A stretch of 64,000 nucleotides of DNA, taken from the NCBI GenBank assembly GCA_023014485.1, contig JAJOZX010000486.1:842001-906000 (forward strand), given 5' to 3'. The stretch comes from Bathynomus jamesi. Taxonomy: Eukaryota; Arthropoda; Malacostraca; Isopoda; Cirolanidae. The position numbers and the translations under genes were made by a program. Below are positions 11,485 through 21,094 of this stretch, in pieces (within the stretch, counting starts at the first letter, position 1; each line of letters begins with the position of its first letter). The notes beneath the pieces were generated by a model that saw nothing but the letters and a program-made list of their open reading frames with translations, did no database searches and was not told the origin of the DNA.

Positions 11485-11715
11485 AAATTAAAAAATGCGT
11501 GTACAGGCATGGGAAGAACTGTACCCCTAAAAGGGGGGGCAGGAATTATGTTAGGGAATTTTTTTTAGCATGGGCACTGCACAATAAAAAGACGCATCGA
11601 ATGGTGAAAACCGCATTGTTCTACACCAATTGTAGCGACCTGTAGGTGTGCGCAAAAAAACTGTTACATATATATATATATATAAGGCTTCATTTCTGAA
11701 ATAGTATATTAGACT
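11485..11715. repeat. Dispersed noncoding repeat family B, copy 1 (empty-site copy)
   Basis: Starts near GGCATGGGAAGAACTGTACC and runs through GGGCACTGCACAATAAAAAG, a TA run and GGCTTCATTTCTGAAATAG to TATTAGA. The same sequence recurs at 12515-12741, where it is interrupted by a mariner. This copy shows the uninterrupted site. Confidence 0.8.
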
Positions 11716-11756
11716 AGCAAAAGGTCGGCGCTACGCGCCGATTTTGCTAGATCTGC

Positions 11757-12160
11757 GGTGCTTCGGCTGAATTGTGGGCCTACGGCGTATTTTATTTTGA
11801 ACATCAGTAGCCCTTTATCTGGATATCATTCCTATTCCTCTCACCTTGGGCCTCAGTAATTGGGGTGCCTGCGGCCTTCCAGTTACTGGCAAACCAATTA
11901 TTCATTCAATAAAACTACAGAAAAGAATGCAGCCATGAAAATCTAAAGCTTCACAAATCTTAATACAATGAGCTCGGATTTGAAGCCTTCAATAAAACTA
12001 CAGAAAAGAACGCAGCCATGAAAATCTAAAGCTTCACAAATCTTAATACAATGAGCTCGGATTTGAAGCCTTAGATTTTCATGACTGCGTTCATTTCTAT
12101 AGTTTTATTGACCAAATAACTGAACCGACAGTAATTGGGGGCCCTGCGGCCCGCCAAATC
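11757..12160. repeat. Dispersed noncoding repeat family A, copy 2
   Basis: Matches 9489-9960 with small differences. A direct duplication of about 80 bp (GAATGCAGCCATGAAAATC / GAACGCAGCCATGAAAATC, starting near 11925 and 12009) lies inside it, followed by the complementary arm GATTTTCATGACTGCGTTC. Confidence 0.7.
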
Positions 12161-12259
12161 ATAGTTTTCATTGTTTCGAGTGCATCAATAATATTGTTAT
12201 AGTGTTCCATTAATTGTGATAAGCATGATCTTCCTGACCGGAATCGATGTTGGTTATCA

Positions 12260-12515
12260 TTTTTTTTCTGAGTTTCCCATTACCCCCACCCCCTCCCCCA
12301 TTACCCCACCCCTCTCCCCCAATACCCCCTCCCCCACCCCTCTCCCCTATTTACCCCCACCCTTCCCCCATTACCCCCAAAGGGGGAAGGGGGCTGGCAC
12401 CTTGCAAAGGATTTACTTTAATTTTTTTTTGGTTACATATATATATCGCATCTATTTTTCTGAGTTTCCCCATTAACCCCACCCCCTCCCCCATTACCCC
12501 ACCCCTCCCCCATTT
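12260..12515. repeat. C-rich low-complexity tract
   Basis: Irregular repeats of TACCCCCACCCCCTCCCCCA. The block after 12450 repeats the block starting at 12260, including TTTTTCTGAGTTTCCC. Confidence 0.85.
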
Positions 12516-12741
12516 TGTGCCAAAATTATGATTAAAAATGAAGAAATGGGAAGAACTGTACCCCTAAAAGGGGGGGGCAGGATTTATGTTAGGGAATTTT
12601 TTTTAGCATGGGCACTGCACAATAAAAAGATGCATCGAATGGTGAAAACCGCATTGTTCTACACCAATTGTAGCGACCTGTAGGTGTGCGCAAAAAACTG
12701 TTACATATATATATATATAAGGCTTCATTTCTGAAATAGTA
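12515..12741. repeat. Dispersed noncoding repeat family B, copy 2
   Basis: Same sequence as 11485-11715, interrupted at a TA dinucleotide by the mariner at 12742. The right half (TATTAGATTAGG) resumes at 13424. Confidence 0.8.
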
Positions 12742-13421
12742 CAGGGTGTCTCAAAAGTCACTATCTATTTTGAAAAATAATGGGAATTACAAAAAAATGG
12801 TTTAAGACATGAAAAATATATTTATTTCAAAGTAAGTGCCACAAAGAATTAGTGCTATTTATTTATCTGTCTCCACATGGTGACCATCAGTGTCTCTACA
12901 GAGCTCAAAGCGATAAGTTGTTTCCCGGAACACACTTTCCAGCATTTGAGGTGTTATTTTCTGAACTGCATCGGTAATACGATTTCGAAGTTCGGCTACA
13001 TCACTAATTCTTCTACCAGTGTACACCTTAGACTTAATGAAACCCCAGGCGAAAAAATCTAATAGTGTTAAATCGGGTGAACGTGCTGCCCATCATGGTT
13101 GTGTTCCTCCACGACCAATCCAGCGACCGGGGAAGCGTCTGTCAAGATAATCATGTACAATTATTGCATAATGGCACGGTGCTCCATCCTGCTGAAAAAC
13201 TACTGTGTCAAGAATGCCATCTGTAAGAAGTTGAGGTTCGAGGAATTGTTCAAGCATGTCAAGATAAATTTATAAATTACACAAAATTCGAAATAAACCA
13301 ATTAACTTTTTTTAAATACACAAATTTGCACCAGAAGTGCATATCTTTATGCCAGCATAGCATTTTTAAAAAAAACATCTGTCACCGAAATACTGTAGAT
13401 AGTGACTTTTGAGACACCCTG
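12742..13421 (-). mobile_element. Mariner-type DNA transposon, deleted
   Basis: Terminal inverted repeats start CAGGGTGTCTCAAAAGTCAC at both ends and TA flanks each side (12740-12741, 13422-13423), the standard mariner target duplication. Comparison with 11700-11715 gives the pre-insertion site. The 5' half of the transposase gene is missing. Confidence 0.9.
12860..13263 (-). pseudogene. Mariner transposase C-terminal half, with stop codon
   Basis: The - strand encodes the second half of an IS630/Tc1/mariner transposase. It has the second catalytic Asp in VVFQQDGAPCHY and the third in ARSPDLTLLDFFAWGF, with 37 positions between them, then the usual C-terminus (SKVYTGRRISDV, RITDAVQKI). An in-frame TGA stands before WAARSPD, where a Trp is usual. 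The N-terminal DNA-binding domain and first Asp are deleted. It is dead as a transposase. Confidence 0.85.
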
Positions 13422-13423
13422 TA

Positions 13424-14040
13424 TATTAGATTAGGAGATTTTTATAGATTTTTATAATAGACTTAAAAACTAAAGTGAAATTACAGACTAGGACATACAG
13501 TATACTTATATTACAAGCTGAATACAACGAATAATGAAGCCAGTATAAAACTGTAAGGAACTTACAGACAAGGACATGTACTTTTATTAGGCGCTTGGTA
13601 CAAAAAAAAATGAAATGTGAGCCGTGATGAGAAGTGACAGGAGAGATTTTTCGAAGAAGAATAATGAGAATTTTAGCAAAGAGAAAAAACAAAAAGAGTT
13701 CCTTCTCATCTTTATGAAAGATGAGAAAGCATTAATTGTTTTTAATTCATTTCGTTCCATAATTCCAATGTTAAATAAGTGTAAGAATTTCTACTACATT
13801 GAAGAGTATAGTTTGCCTTTGAGCTATATTCACTCTCCATATACACCTTGTTTGATGTACAGTATCTCAGGCTCGAATACAGAGAGGGGGGGGGAGCTTA
13901 ATTCCTCTAGCTTTAACCTGAATGACCTCTCGTATTTTAATAATTAATTTCTAATATTATTGTATAATATTATATAATATTGGGCTGCCAATATTTACAT
14001 GACACCGGCATAACAAATCCTAAATCTCCCGCTTCCCCCC
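13424..14040. other. No gene recognised
   Basis: AT-rich sequence after the mariner. A 107-codon open frame at 13624-13947 is Lys/Asn/Ser-rich with no recognisable motif and is probably chance. Confidence 0.4.
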
Positions 14041-14049
14041 TTGTATCCG

Positions 14050-15341
14050 CGCTTGTATCTGATTGTTCATTATATTCTCGATTACAGTAATATGGTCGGA
14101 GAAGATTGTTTTGTAACTCTGAACATTAGGGAGCACATCTATATTTCAAATATGTCTTCAAATTTTAATATACGCAGTTGCTTGAAGATTCCTAATGTAT
14201 GAGCATAATAATCACTTTTGTTTAGTTTTCTAATTCTCTTCTGGGTTATGATTAAAGGGTTGGTGTAATTACGTGCACTCCCATACAGTATGTGATAATA
14301 TTGTCTGCGAGATGTGGATAAACTAAAAAGAAGTATAGCGTTTTAAATGTGTTTGTCGAAAGGGAATATAATTTTGTTAGTAAAAACGAGAATTTTGATA
14401 GTTTATGATCTATATTTTCAATTTGCTGATGAAAGGATGGTTTGTCATCAAGCACAACTACTTATAATTTCCCTTCAGTGACGCGCGATATCAAGTGCAA
14501 GTCGACAGTAATATTGAAGTCTGGTACAGTATTATTTTCTTTTTTGTGATTAGTTTTTGCTTTGTTTTTATTTAAGGATAACTTGTTGGCTTTCAGCCAG
14601 TCGCATACTCTTGTGATGTCTCTATTTACTATTTCGTTAAGGGACGTGAGATCGCTGTCTGAATATATCGAGGAGGTATCCGCATATTGGAAGCCTTTCC
14701 CGTTATGAGAGTTGTGAAAGTCAATTATGTAAATCAGAAATAGAAGGGAACCCAAATGCTTCCTTGTGGAACTCCACGTTTGATTTTTGGTTCGGTGGTA
14801 GTGATGATGATATTATGTTTGATGTATTGGCTTCTGTTGTATAGGTATGATTTAAACCAATTCAGAGCAGCGTCATTTGTGTCATAATAAGATAATTATA
14901 ATTCATAAATATATCGTGGGAGATTGTATCAAAGGCTTTTGATAGGTCCATAAACGAGAGAACAGAAGACTCTTTGTTATTAAGGTTTTTATATAGTACG
15001 TCTAATAGGGCTGAAATCGTGTCACTTGTTTTATGGCCCACTATAAAACCAAATTGATACTTTGATATGAGGCTATTTTCCTTGAAATATTTCGAGAGCT
15101 GCGTGTACACAAGTTTTTCAAATATTTTTCCTAATGTAGGTAGCATGGATATAGGTCGATAATTCGACAAATTCGTGCTTTGTTCAATACGTCAGGGAAA
15201 ATACTGTACCATAACGGTGAGGTGAGTTAAATAATATTGATAAAGGGAGAGATAAAGTATCTGAGCAGTATTTAGAGAAAGCGTTTGAAGTAGAATCGAC
15301 GTGACACGATTTGTTTTAAAGGGTGGAAATAGCCGTTTTGA
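14050..15341 (-). pseudogene. LINE reverse transcriptase, 3' portion (- strand LINE, part 3 of 3)
   Basis: This encodes most of the RT of a non-LTR retrotransposon. In reading order there is SNYRPISMLPTLGKIFEKLV, QFGFIVGHKTSD, FMDLSKAFDTISHD, LLFLIYIIDFHN, a catalytic region FQYADTSSIYSD, then DWLKANKLSLN and the C-terminal LVYPHLADNI. The YADDT box reads YADT here, one Asp short. Several frames are used, so frameshifts are present. The 3' end is near 14050 (KRIRKLNKSDYYAHT, FKQLRI). A Tc1 element interrupts the gene at 15344. The clade is Jockey/CR1-like by motif appearance only. Confidence 0.8.
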
Positions 15342-15343
15342 TA

Positions 15344-16307
15344 AGCACACCGGACAAAAAATTAGTCACCCCTAATAGCACCGATAGTAGGAAGTTCAAG
15401 GTCACACAGAGGGCGCTGATGTAGCATTGGTAAGTGACAAGTAGCGGTGACGTAGCACACAGGATCAGATCTGTTTCGTGAGGTGGTGAAGAACAAAGTG
15501 TGTGTTGGATATAGTCTGCAAAATGGGTCGTGAGGCAGACGTTACTCAGTGGCAAAAAGGAGCCATCGTGTTTGGCAGAGCCAACGGACACAAAATGTCT
15601 GAAGTAGCCCAATTTGTTGGTGTGTCAACGCGTACTGTCCAGCGAGTTTACAAAGAGTGGTGTAGTTCGCAATCAACTGACAATCGACGGCGTAACTGTG
15701 GCCGGAAAACAATTCTCGACAATAGGGGCCGCCGCCATGTTTCTCGTCTAGTAACTGCAAATCGTTTCCAAACCAGAGAACAATTGCTCCAAGAAACCAA
15801 TGAGGTTCTCCAGCGACCAATTTCCGAACGGACATTGCGACGAGAACTGCATGCGATGGACATCTGGAGCAGGGTACCACGGAAGAGGCCGCTGTTAACA
15901 GCAAGTCACAAATTGGCACGTTATAAATGGGCTCAGAGGCACAGAAACTGGACTGCGGCAGATTGGAAACGTGTAATTTGGTCCGATGAGTCCCGTTTTT
16001 GTTTGTTCTCCAATGATGGGAGGCGACGAGTACATCGCAGGTCCAATGAAGCCTTTAATCCTGAATGCGTCGAAGGTGTTGTTCAGGCTGGAAACAGAAA
16101 GTGAAGCGCAGGAATAGACACCCACGGACTCTGGCGGAACTTCGGGACCGGCTGGTGAACGAGTGGCAGCAAATCGATGTTCAGTACATGCACAACCTCG
16201 TAGAGTCTCTGCCTCGCCGGATTCGTGCGGTTATCAAGGCCAGAGGCGCCGTCACACGTTATTAGGTACATTCTGAGAGGGGAGACTAATTTTTTGTCCG
16301 GTGTGCT
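15344..16307 (+). mobile_element. Tc1-type DNA transposon
   Basis: Inverted termini AGCACACCGGACAAAAAATT (left) and its complement (right, ending GTGTGCT) are flanked by TA on both sides (15342-15343, 16308-16309). It sits inside the - strand LINE, whose reading resumes at 16310. Confidence 0.92.
15523..16265 (+). pseudogene. Tc1 transposase, internally deleted
   Basis: The gene starts at ATG 15523 (MGREADVTQWQKGAIV). An N-terminal paired-like helix-turn-helix follows (KMSEVAQFVGVSTRTVQRV, then RPISERTLRREL), then the first catalytic Asp in VIWSDESRF (about residue 160). Sequence breaks at EGVVQAG and jumps to the C-terminus (RNRHPRTLAELRDRLVNEW, SLPRRIRAVI) in another frame. The segment that carries the second Asp (usually DNAPCH) and the final Glu (usually SPDLNPIE) is missing, roughly 80 residues. 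The copy cannot transpose by itself. Confidence 0.9.
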
Positions 16308-16309
16308 TA

Positions 16310-16659
16310 TCTCCGGAGAGATAGGAGAGAAGGAGAAAATATGAGCCGGGGGATTATTAAGATTTTCTTTGTAGTCGCGTGTCGAAGGTGCTATAAGATC
16401 AGTTGCATTTTTTCCTACGGTAGCAAAGTACTTACTTAGATGGTTAGCTATATAATGGTTCGTTATAAGTAGTAGGATTTGTTGTTATATTTGTGGGATA
16501 ACACCTTTGTTCTTTCTTCCTCTGTAGAGTTTCAGTGATAAGTTTGCATTGTTTCTTAGAATCACCTTTATATTCCTAAAATTTACTGTGTAGTATTCTG
16601 ATTTTGCTTTTTCGATTAGGGTATTTAGTTTGTATCTGTAATCGGTATAAATTTCTCGG
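16310..16659 (-). pseudogene. LINE linker/RT N-terminal segment (part 2 of 3)
   Basis: The - strand reads REIYTDYRYKLNTLIEKAK, SEYYTVNFRN and SLKLYRGRKNKG, the usual linker between LINE endonuclease and RT. It is bounded by the Tc1 insertion on one side and the FLYWCH-bearing element on the other. Confidence 0.7.
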
Positions 16660-16708
16660 AATGGGACGTTTTGGCGCCGACGTTCTGGCGCCACCGTTTG
16701 GGCGCCGT

Positions 16709-16790
16709 TTGACGATTGGTTAGGTTAAGTCGTGATATTTTTGTTAAAACTAACGAAAATATCACGACTTAACCTAAACAATCGTCAAGG
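16709..16790. repeat. Hairpin H3 inside the Mutator-like element
   Basis: TTGACGATTGGTTAGGTTAA pairs with its complement around GTTAAAACTAAC. Same family as H1 and H2. Confidence 0.8.
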
Positions 16791-16815
16791 GCGTACAGTT
16801 GACCTAACCGGGCAG

Positions 16816-16893
16816 TGACGATTGGTTAGGTTAAGTTGTGATATTTTTGTTAGTTTTAACGAAAATATCATGACTGAACCTAACCAATCGTCA
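16816..16893. repeat. Hairpin H4 inside the Mutator-like element
   Basis: TGACGATTGGTTAGGTTAAG and complement around TTTTTGTTAGTTTTAAC, separated from H3 by one TTAGG-like satellite unit (GTTGACCTAACCGGGC). Confidence 0.8.
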
Positions 16894-17074
16894 ATGGGGC
16901 AGATAACGGAAAAGTACCCATATTATATATACACCTTATAATACACTGACTCTTTTGCTCGCACCGCCAAAACAGTAACGAAGGGTCGCGCTTGCTACAT
17001 TTATCAAACACATACAAATATCCATTATGTGAAAACTTCTGTTTCCCTTTCTTACTTGATATATTTTCAGACAT
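16890..17074 (-). pseudogene. FLYWCH zinc finger fragment
   Basis: About 55 codons contain the FLYWCH pattern: FSHNGYLYVFDKCS, then FWRCEQKSQC and CIIRC. This finger is often encoded by Mutator-like transposons, usually upstream of the MULE transposase core. Here the transposase is missing and the frame ends near the inner side of the terminal repeat. It supports assigning the enclosing element to the Mutator group. Confidence 0.7.
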
Positions 17075-17257
17075 TTATGCTATTAAGGGCAACAACACAA
17101 CTTATCTGAAAAGACAGACAGCACTTCAGGTTAATAACCAAGTATTACTACTTAATACTTACTACTAATTAACGGCGGCGCCAAACCGGCTCCGCGCCCA
17201 AACGGCGGCGCCAAAACGTCCAGCGCCAAAATGTCGGCGCCAAAACGTCCTAGATGG

Positions 17258-17627
17258 TAAATTTCTTGGGGCATTGTGCCTTTTTATGACGTGTTTATTG
17301 ATTAAATGTTTTTGCCGTGTAGCTTTTAGGAGAGGTTTATGTAACCTCGGTATGGTAGTCAAAGGACAAAACTCGTTGAATAGATCGTATAGTATGTCTG
17401 AGAATTTAACAAATTTTTTATTTATGCCATCAGCTCTTCGAGGACTTCGGACCTATAATCTATTGAATCTTATTTCTGTTTCAGCCCTTCTAAATTTTCA
17501 TTTATTTTTCTGACTTTTATTTTTACGTGATTTGTCCCTGGGATTTTATGACCCTCATTTAACGCTAAGACACAGCTGAAATGGTCAGAGATCCCCAGTA
17601 GAAGTGTCGGAATAGTATATGATTATT
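17258..17627 (-). pseudogene. LINE endonuclease C-terminal segment (part 1 of 3)
   Basis: The - strand reads LLGISDHFSCVLAL, in which SDH is the terminal catalytic His motif of APE-type LINE endonucleases, then KIPGTNHVKIKVRKINEN and LLKATRQKHLINK. It precedes the linker resumed at 16659. The first part of the endonuclease and any ORF1 are missing, so the copy is 5' truncated near 17627. Confidence 0.7.
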
Positions 17628-17650
17628 ACTAGGCATCGACCGGTAGTTGT

Positions 17651-17681
17651 ATCGGTATCGGTATCGGTACCGATACCGATA
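17651..17681. repeat. Palindromic (CGGTAT)n repeat
   Basis: ATCGGTATCGGTATCGGTAC is followed by the complementary CCGATACCGAT. Simple repeat beside the LINE truncation point. Confidence 0.8.
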
Positions 17682-17741
17682 GTTAGTAGCTACCGATCCC
17701 TCTAGTTTTTTGTTTCTAAGAATAAAAAAAACCGGGCGTTT

Positions 17742-17880
17742 TCCAAATAGAAACTTCCCGGCTGCTCGAGAAGTTACGTGTGTTCGCGATTTATCCCGAC
17801 GTTTCTAGAAATTTCAATGACTCATTACCGCTCTATATAAAGCGAGCCCGTAACCATCACAGCGTCATTTCCTCAGTACG
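17742..17880 (+). promoter_or_regulatory. Heat-shock-type core promoter (HSEs, TATA, initiator)
   Basis: TTCTAGAAATTTC (17803-17815) is a perfect three-unit heat shock element (TTCnnGAAnnTTC). GAAACTTC at 17750-17757 and further GAA/TTC units around 17770 add a second cluster. TATATAAA follows at 17834-17841, and TCATTT at 17865-17870 fits the arthropod initiator with its A 33 bp from the TATA start. The orientation is +, opposite to the adjacent nuclease gene, and no downstream + strand heat-shock coding sequence is seen. It may be a captured or displaced hsp70-type promoter. Confidence 0.6.
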
Positions 17881-18807
17881 CAAGTTGTGAATCAGTTCAA
17901 CAGTGTGTAATAATTTTGTTGTAAATTTATTAACTACTAGTATAAATTTATTCGTTTGGTCAGCTGTTAATTTACCATGCCCAGTAAAGCTGGACACGGT
18001 GTCGCACCCAGTCAGAGCGTGAAACATCGGCAATGCCTGAGTCTTCTGTCGACCAAGCCCAGCTGCTATTTCGTGTGCTGACAAGTACCGAAATCCCTTT
18101 CCAGTTCCGAATGCCAGCCAGAGTTCATCTCCAGGTTGCAGCTCCGGTACCACAGACACGGCAAACACCACAACGTCTGTGTCAACCGTCCGAAGCATGA
18201 TCTTGCGGTGGCTATGCTGTGCAGCATGTGACACATGCGGCAACATGCGAGTGTCGGCTTCCTCATGGTGGCATGGAGCGAGTGATGCCAGATCATCCAG
18301 TGGCGGCTTACTGAGGACTCTCTCTCCATCGGTGATGATTAGCTGTTTGCCCTCCATGTTGAACCACCGGAGGGCAGCTTCAGACAGGAACCTAAACAAC
18401 TCCGTCTTGTTGTAGTCCACACGGAGGAAACTTGGCCAATTTCTTGGTATGGCAGTTGCAGCTACAACACGTCTGCGCACTCCTTGTCCTCGTTTTGTTC
18501 TTGCCATGCCTTTCAGCGAATCCTGCTTGTAAGTGTCCCACACTAGATCCAGGCGTGTCACTTCCTGCAGTTTTGTGGACAGGTAGGGAATGAATATCTG
18601 ACTAGCATACTCATCAAAGTTCTTTGCAGCACCGGGCTTCAACATGTGAACTATGGTAGCCCCATCAATAACTATACAGGTTGTAACAGGAGCGTCAGCA
18701 TGGACTTCAGATAGGTTTTCTAGGCATTGAAGTAGGTCACTCTTAGTACCTAAGCGCAGTCTACCATCATCAGAGAGTGCGTGCTGGAGGGCATGCTTGG
18801 TTCTCAT
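17857..18807 (-). pseudogene. FEN1/XPG-like nuclease domain, family copy 1 (C-terminal part)
   Basis: The arrangement matches flap-endonuclease cores. CIVIDGATIV has Asp about residue 48 and LVWDTYKQDSLKG has Asp 91, followed by a basic MARTKRGQGVRRR stretch. CHHEEADT (Glu 182/183, Asp 185) and RTVDTDVVVF (Asp 209/211) follow. The helix-turn-helix-like LPMFHALTGCDTVSSFTGHG has Asp 269. All acidic positions expected for metal binding are present. Homology ends shortly after GHGKLTA; the last 35 or so codons are AT-rich and overlap the antisense promoter module, so the true 3' end of the gene is missing. A one-base shift joins it to the upstream frame near 18800. Fold assignment rests on motif order only. 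Confidence 0.6.
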
Positions 18808-20404
18808 GGCGAAAGAACTCCTCTAGGTTCCCGTCCCTGGTCTGGCAACCAATGTACAGCCGCGAAAAGAATCCGACGTTATTTTTCAGACACACCAGTT
18901 GGTGCTTCCCTTTACTTGCTGTCTTCGACCTGGGGTTGACAAAAACGTTCAGCTTGTTGCGACGTATGATGTCATCAATGGGTTTCGTTCTTTCTACAAG
19001 ACGCTCTCTGGTGAAGGTTTTGAACTGCTCCTTGCCAATCATCTTCACCTTCTGGACAGCATCGACCGCTGCAGGACCTGCAATTTCCTTGGAGTCGAGA
19101 ACAATCAGGTCCACGCTTTCTTCCTCAAATAGGTTGCCAAGATCTTCTACCACATTAACAAGGGAGATGACATCTTTGGTAAATGTGGTCTGCACACTGG
19201 CTGTCTGATCGTGGTGCCGTGTGTCAATTTGCATTCCCCTGTGCTGGTGCCCATCTTGGAACTCTTGTATTGCCGCGGCGATTTCTGGTCCAGCAATCAT
19301 CCAACGCCGAAGGGCACTTGGGTTGTCCGTAAGGCCAACAGCTCCACCGTCCCCTTTAATTAGAGCGTTGTTCTGCTCATGTGCTTGGTCAATTGGGATT
19401 GAGGAGAACACTTTGTGGGTCTTCTGAACTGTGAAGCTGCCAGCCGTGAATTTTGTGGCCACATCTGGGTGCTTTGTTGAAAGTTCAGCCATGTCTTTCA
19501 GGTGAACTGGGATCCACCTAGCGTAGTTGGTGCGATCCAGAGCGTGGAACCAGGGGGCGAGTTCAGTCAGGAAGTCGAGATACATGGTGAATGATACCTG
19601 CCGTAGAGAACGCACGTAGACGAGTATCAGAAGCTCTATTTCCAGCACGGTTGCCCAATACTGAAATTGAGGATATGCATGTGTTCTGTTATGGCACCAG
19701 TCTTCAAAGTTTTCTGTCTCCCCTGCCTCAGCTGGATGTATCTGACAGCTTCTGTCGTATGCTCGTTTTTGTAAGATGTATAGTGTAGATGCGGTTACCT
19801 GGTGTGCTCGTCTTGTGCAGGTGATGTGGGTTGTGTGCAAGAACGAATCAGCTGTCCCTGGTGATGCGATCTCGGCTTGCACTAATGCATGAACCCAACC
19901 ACTTCCTTGCAGCCAGTCACCCACCATCTTCAGGGCTGCCAACTCGATGTGGAGACCACCAAACATCACCACTAGTTTGTCTTCCCCGTAGCTCTCTGGC
20001 CACTTCCACTGAATCTGCTTGGCCAAGGCAAACAGGGGTTGGTCGACAGTGATTACTGGTGTCTGCCCTGGATTAACATGTCCAATACATTTTTGCACAA
20101 CGTCCATTGAATGTCGGATCATGGCGGTTGTGTGTGCTCTCTCAAGGAAGAGTGGGAGCAAAGAAGTGGGGCATATAACTTGAGCTCCTGATGGCTGACG
20201 GCTGGCGTGAAAGGCAGCCCAAGACGTGTTTTCCTCTACGTCAGACCTTTCAAGGGCCTGTCTGACGTGGTCTAGCCACAGGTATTCAGTTTTTTTCTGT
20301 TCTGGGAAGCCTTCTCGGCACAGAGACACCACATCAGCAGGTGGGATAGTTTGATTTGTAATGGTGCTGGTGACAGTTGGAATGTTAGTATAGTTGTACG
20401 GCAA
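18770..20404 (-). pseudogene. FEN1-like family copy 1, conserved middle region
   Basis: A 544-codon frame encodes the central part of the protein. Conserved blocks in order are VITVDQPLFALAKQIQWKWP, VVMFGGLHIELAALK, GDWLQGSGW, QAEIASPGTADSFL, ITCTRRAHQVTAS, then HALDRTNYARWIP, HLKDMAELSTKHPD, SIPIDQAHEQNNALIKGDGG and LRRWMIAGPEIAAA. The matching blocks in the second copy (25533-27965 and 25127-25753) are diverged, but the Asp, Trp, Arg and the D-x-A-x-E motif persist. Repeated Asp/Glu conservation suggests an enzymatic, possibly RNase H-like domain, but this is not demonstrated. It is followed, after a frameshift, by the nuclease domain. Confidence 0.6.
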
Positions 20405-20406
20405 GT

Positions 20407-20826
20407 TTATGACGATCTTCTTATCGCTTGCTTTACCGGACCCTTCTGCGATGACAATACTCCGATTAACCCCTTCGCCAGTGAAGGATGGATGCTGGAA
20501 TGCTTGACACTATTGAACTTCACCAACTGGGCGATGGTTAGTGCTGCATGCGTCGTGTGTGTCACGTGTTCTGTAATACTGGCACCATCCAGGACCATTC
20601 TCACCAAGCAAAACAGTAGTTGCGGTACAGATTCTTCTTGGCATCCTTCAGCGAAACCAGTGAAGGGCTTGGCTTCTTGAAACATTTGGCGGCGGACCAC
20701 CTGTGCTGCACGAGCAAGGCACACCGCATCTCTGTCACTGTCTAACTCGCAGGATTTAGCAATCGCAGAACTAACATCGTCATTAAATGCCAGAAGGACA
20801 TCTCTTCCTTTCTTGTAGGCACTCAT
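20407..20826 (-). pseudogene. FEN1-like family copy 1, segment between zinc modules and middle region
   Basis: The 139-codon frame has KGRDVLLAFNDDVSSAI, RAAQVVRRQMF, CQEESVPQLLFCLVRMVLDG and LTIAQLVKFNSVKH. The same pattern (SLIRWILVG, ALTISQNIMYAF) occurs in copy 2. It is joined to its neighbours by shifted frames, with breaks near 20415 and 20820. No function can be assigned. Confidence 0.55.
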
Positions 20827-21094
20827 TGTCTGGGAACTGTGACAGGAGTCGTTCTTTCAGTCGTGTCGTGTTAACTCTGCCATCTACTTTGACTCCTACC
20901 TGCTCCAACAGAGCCGTGTAGCGGCGAGCAATATTAACCAGTTTGAACACCGGTGCTGTCACCCCAAGACGTGTTTCTTCGATGTATAGAACCAAATCGG
21001 CGAAGACAGTAGTGGCTATTTCCCTCTCGCGAGCAGTTTCTTTAGATTCGGCAGCTTTGCCTTCCTTGCTCGATTGTACAGACCTACTAAACAT
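20783..21094 (-). pseudogene. FEN1-like family copy 1, helical linker after the zinc modules
   Basis: About 100 codons, rich in Glu, Lys and Arg (ESKETAREREIATTVFADLV, then GVTAPVFKLVNIARRY and RLKERLLSQFPD). The corresponding part of copy 2 has LIELINLIEYQTQ and WLKDKILAELPSV. Frame shifts near 21060 and 20820 delimit it. Confidence 0.5.

Larger units (their letters stand above)
16660..17257 (-). mobile_element. Mutator-like nonautonomous element with GGCGCC-rich termini
   Basis: Both ends carry GGACGTTTTGGCGCCGAC-type inverted repeats with reiterated TTTTGGCGCC modules. The flanks repeat TAAATTTCTCGG / TAAATTTCTTGG (16648-16659, 17258-17269), a target duplication somewhat longer than the usual 8-11 bp of Mutator-like elements; the exact boundary is uncertain. 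Inside are a FLYWCH zinc finger frame and two TTAGG-associated hairpins. Inserted in the - strand LINE. Confidence 0.7.

Noticed and set aside
12216..12531. Proline-rich open frames
   Set aside because: Produced by the C-rich simple repeat; both frames are equally Pro-rich.
13624..13947. 107-codon open frame
   Set aside because: Low-complexity composition, no conserved motif, no splice or promoter context.
15542..16125. - strand frames within the Tc1 element
   Set aside because: Shadows of the + strand Tc1 transposase, which has the helix-turn-helix and the SDESRF motif.
17651..17681. Possible hAT terminus in the CGGTAT palindrome
   Set aside because: No partner terminus or 8 bp duplication could be found nearby.
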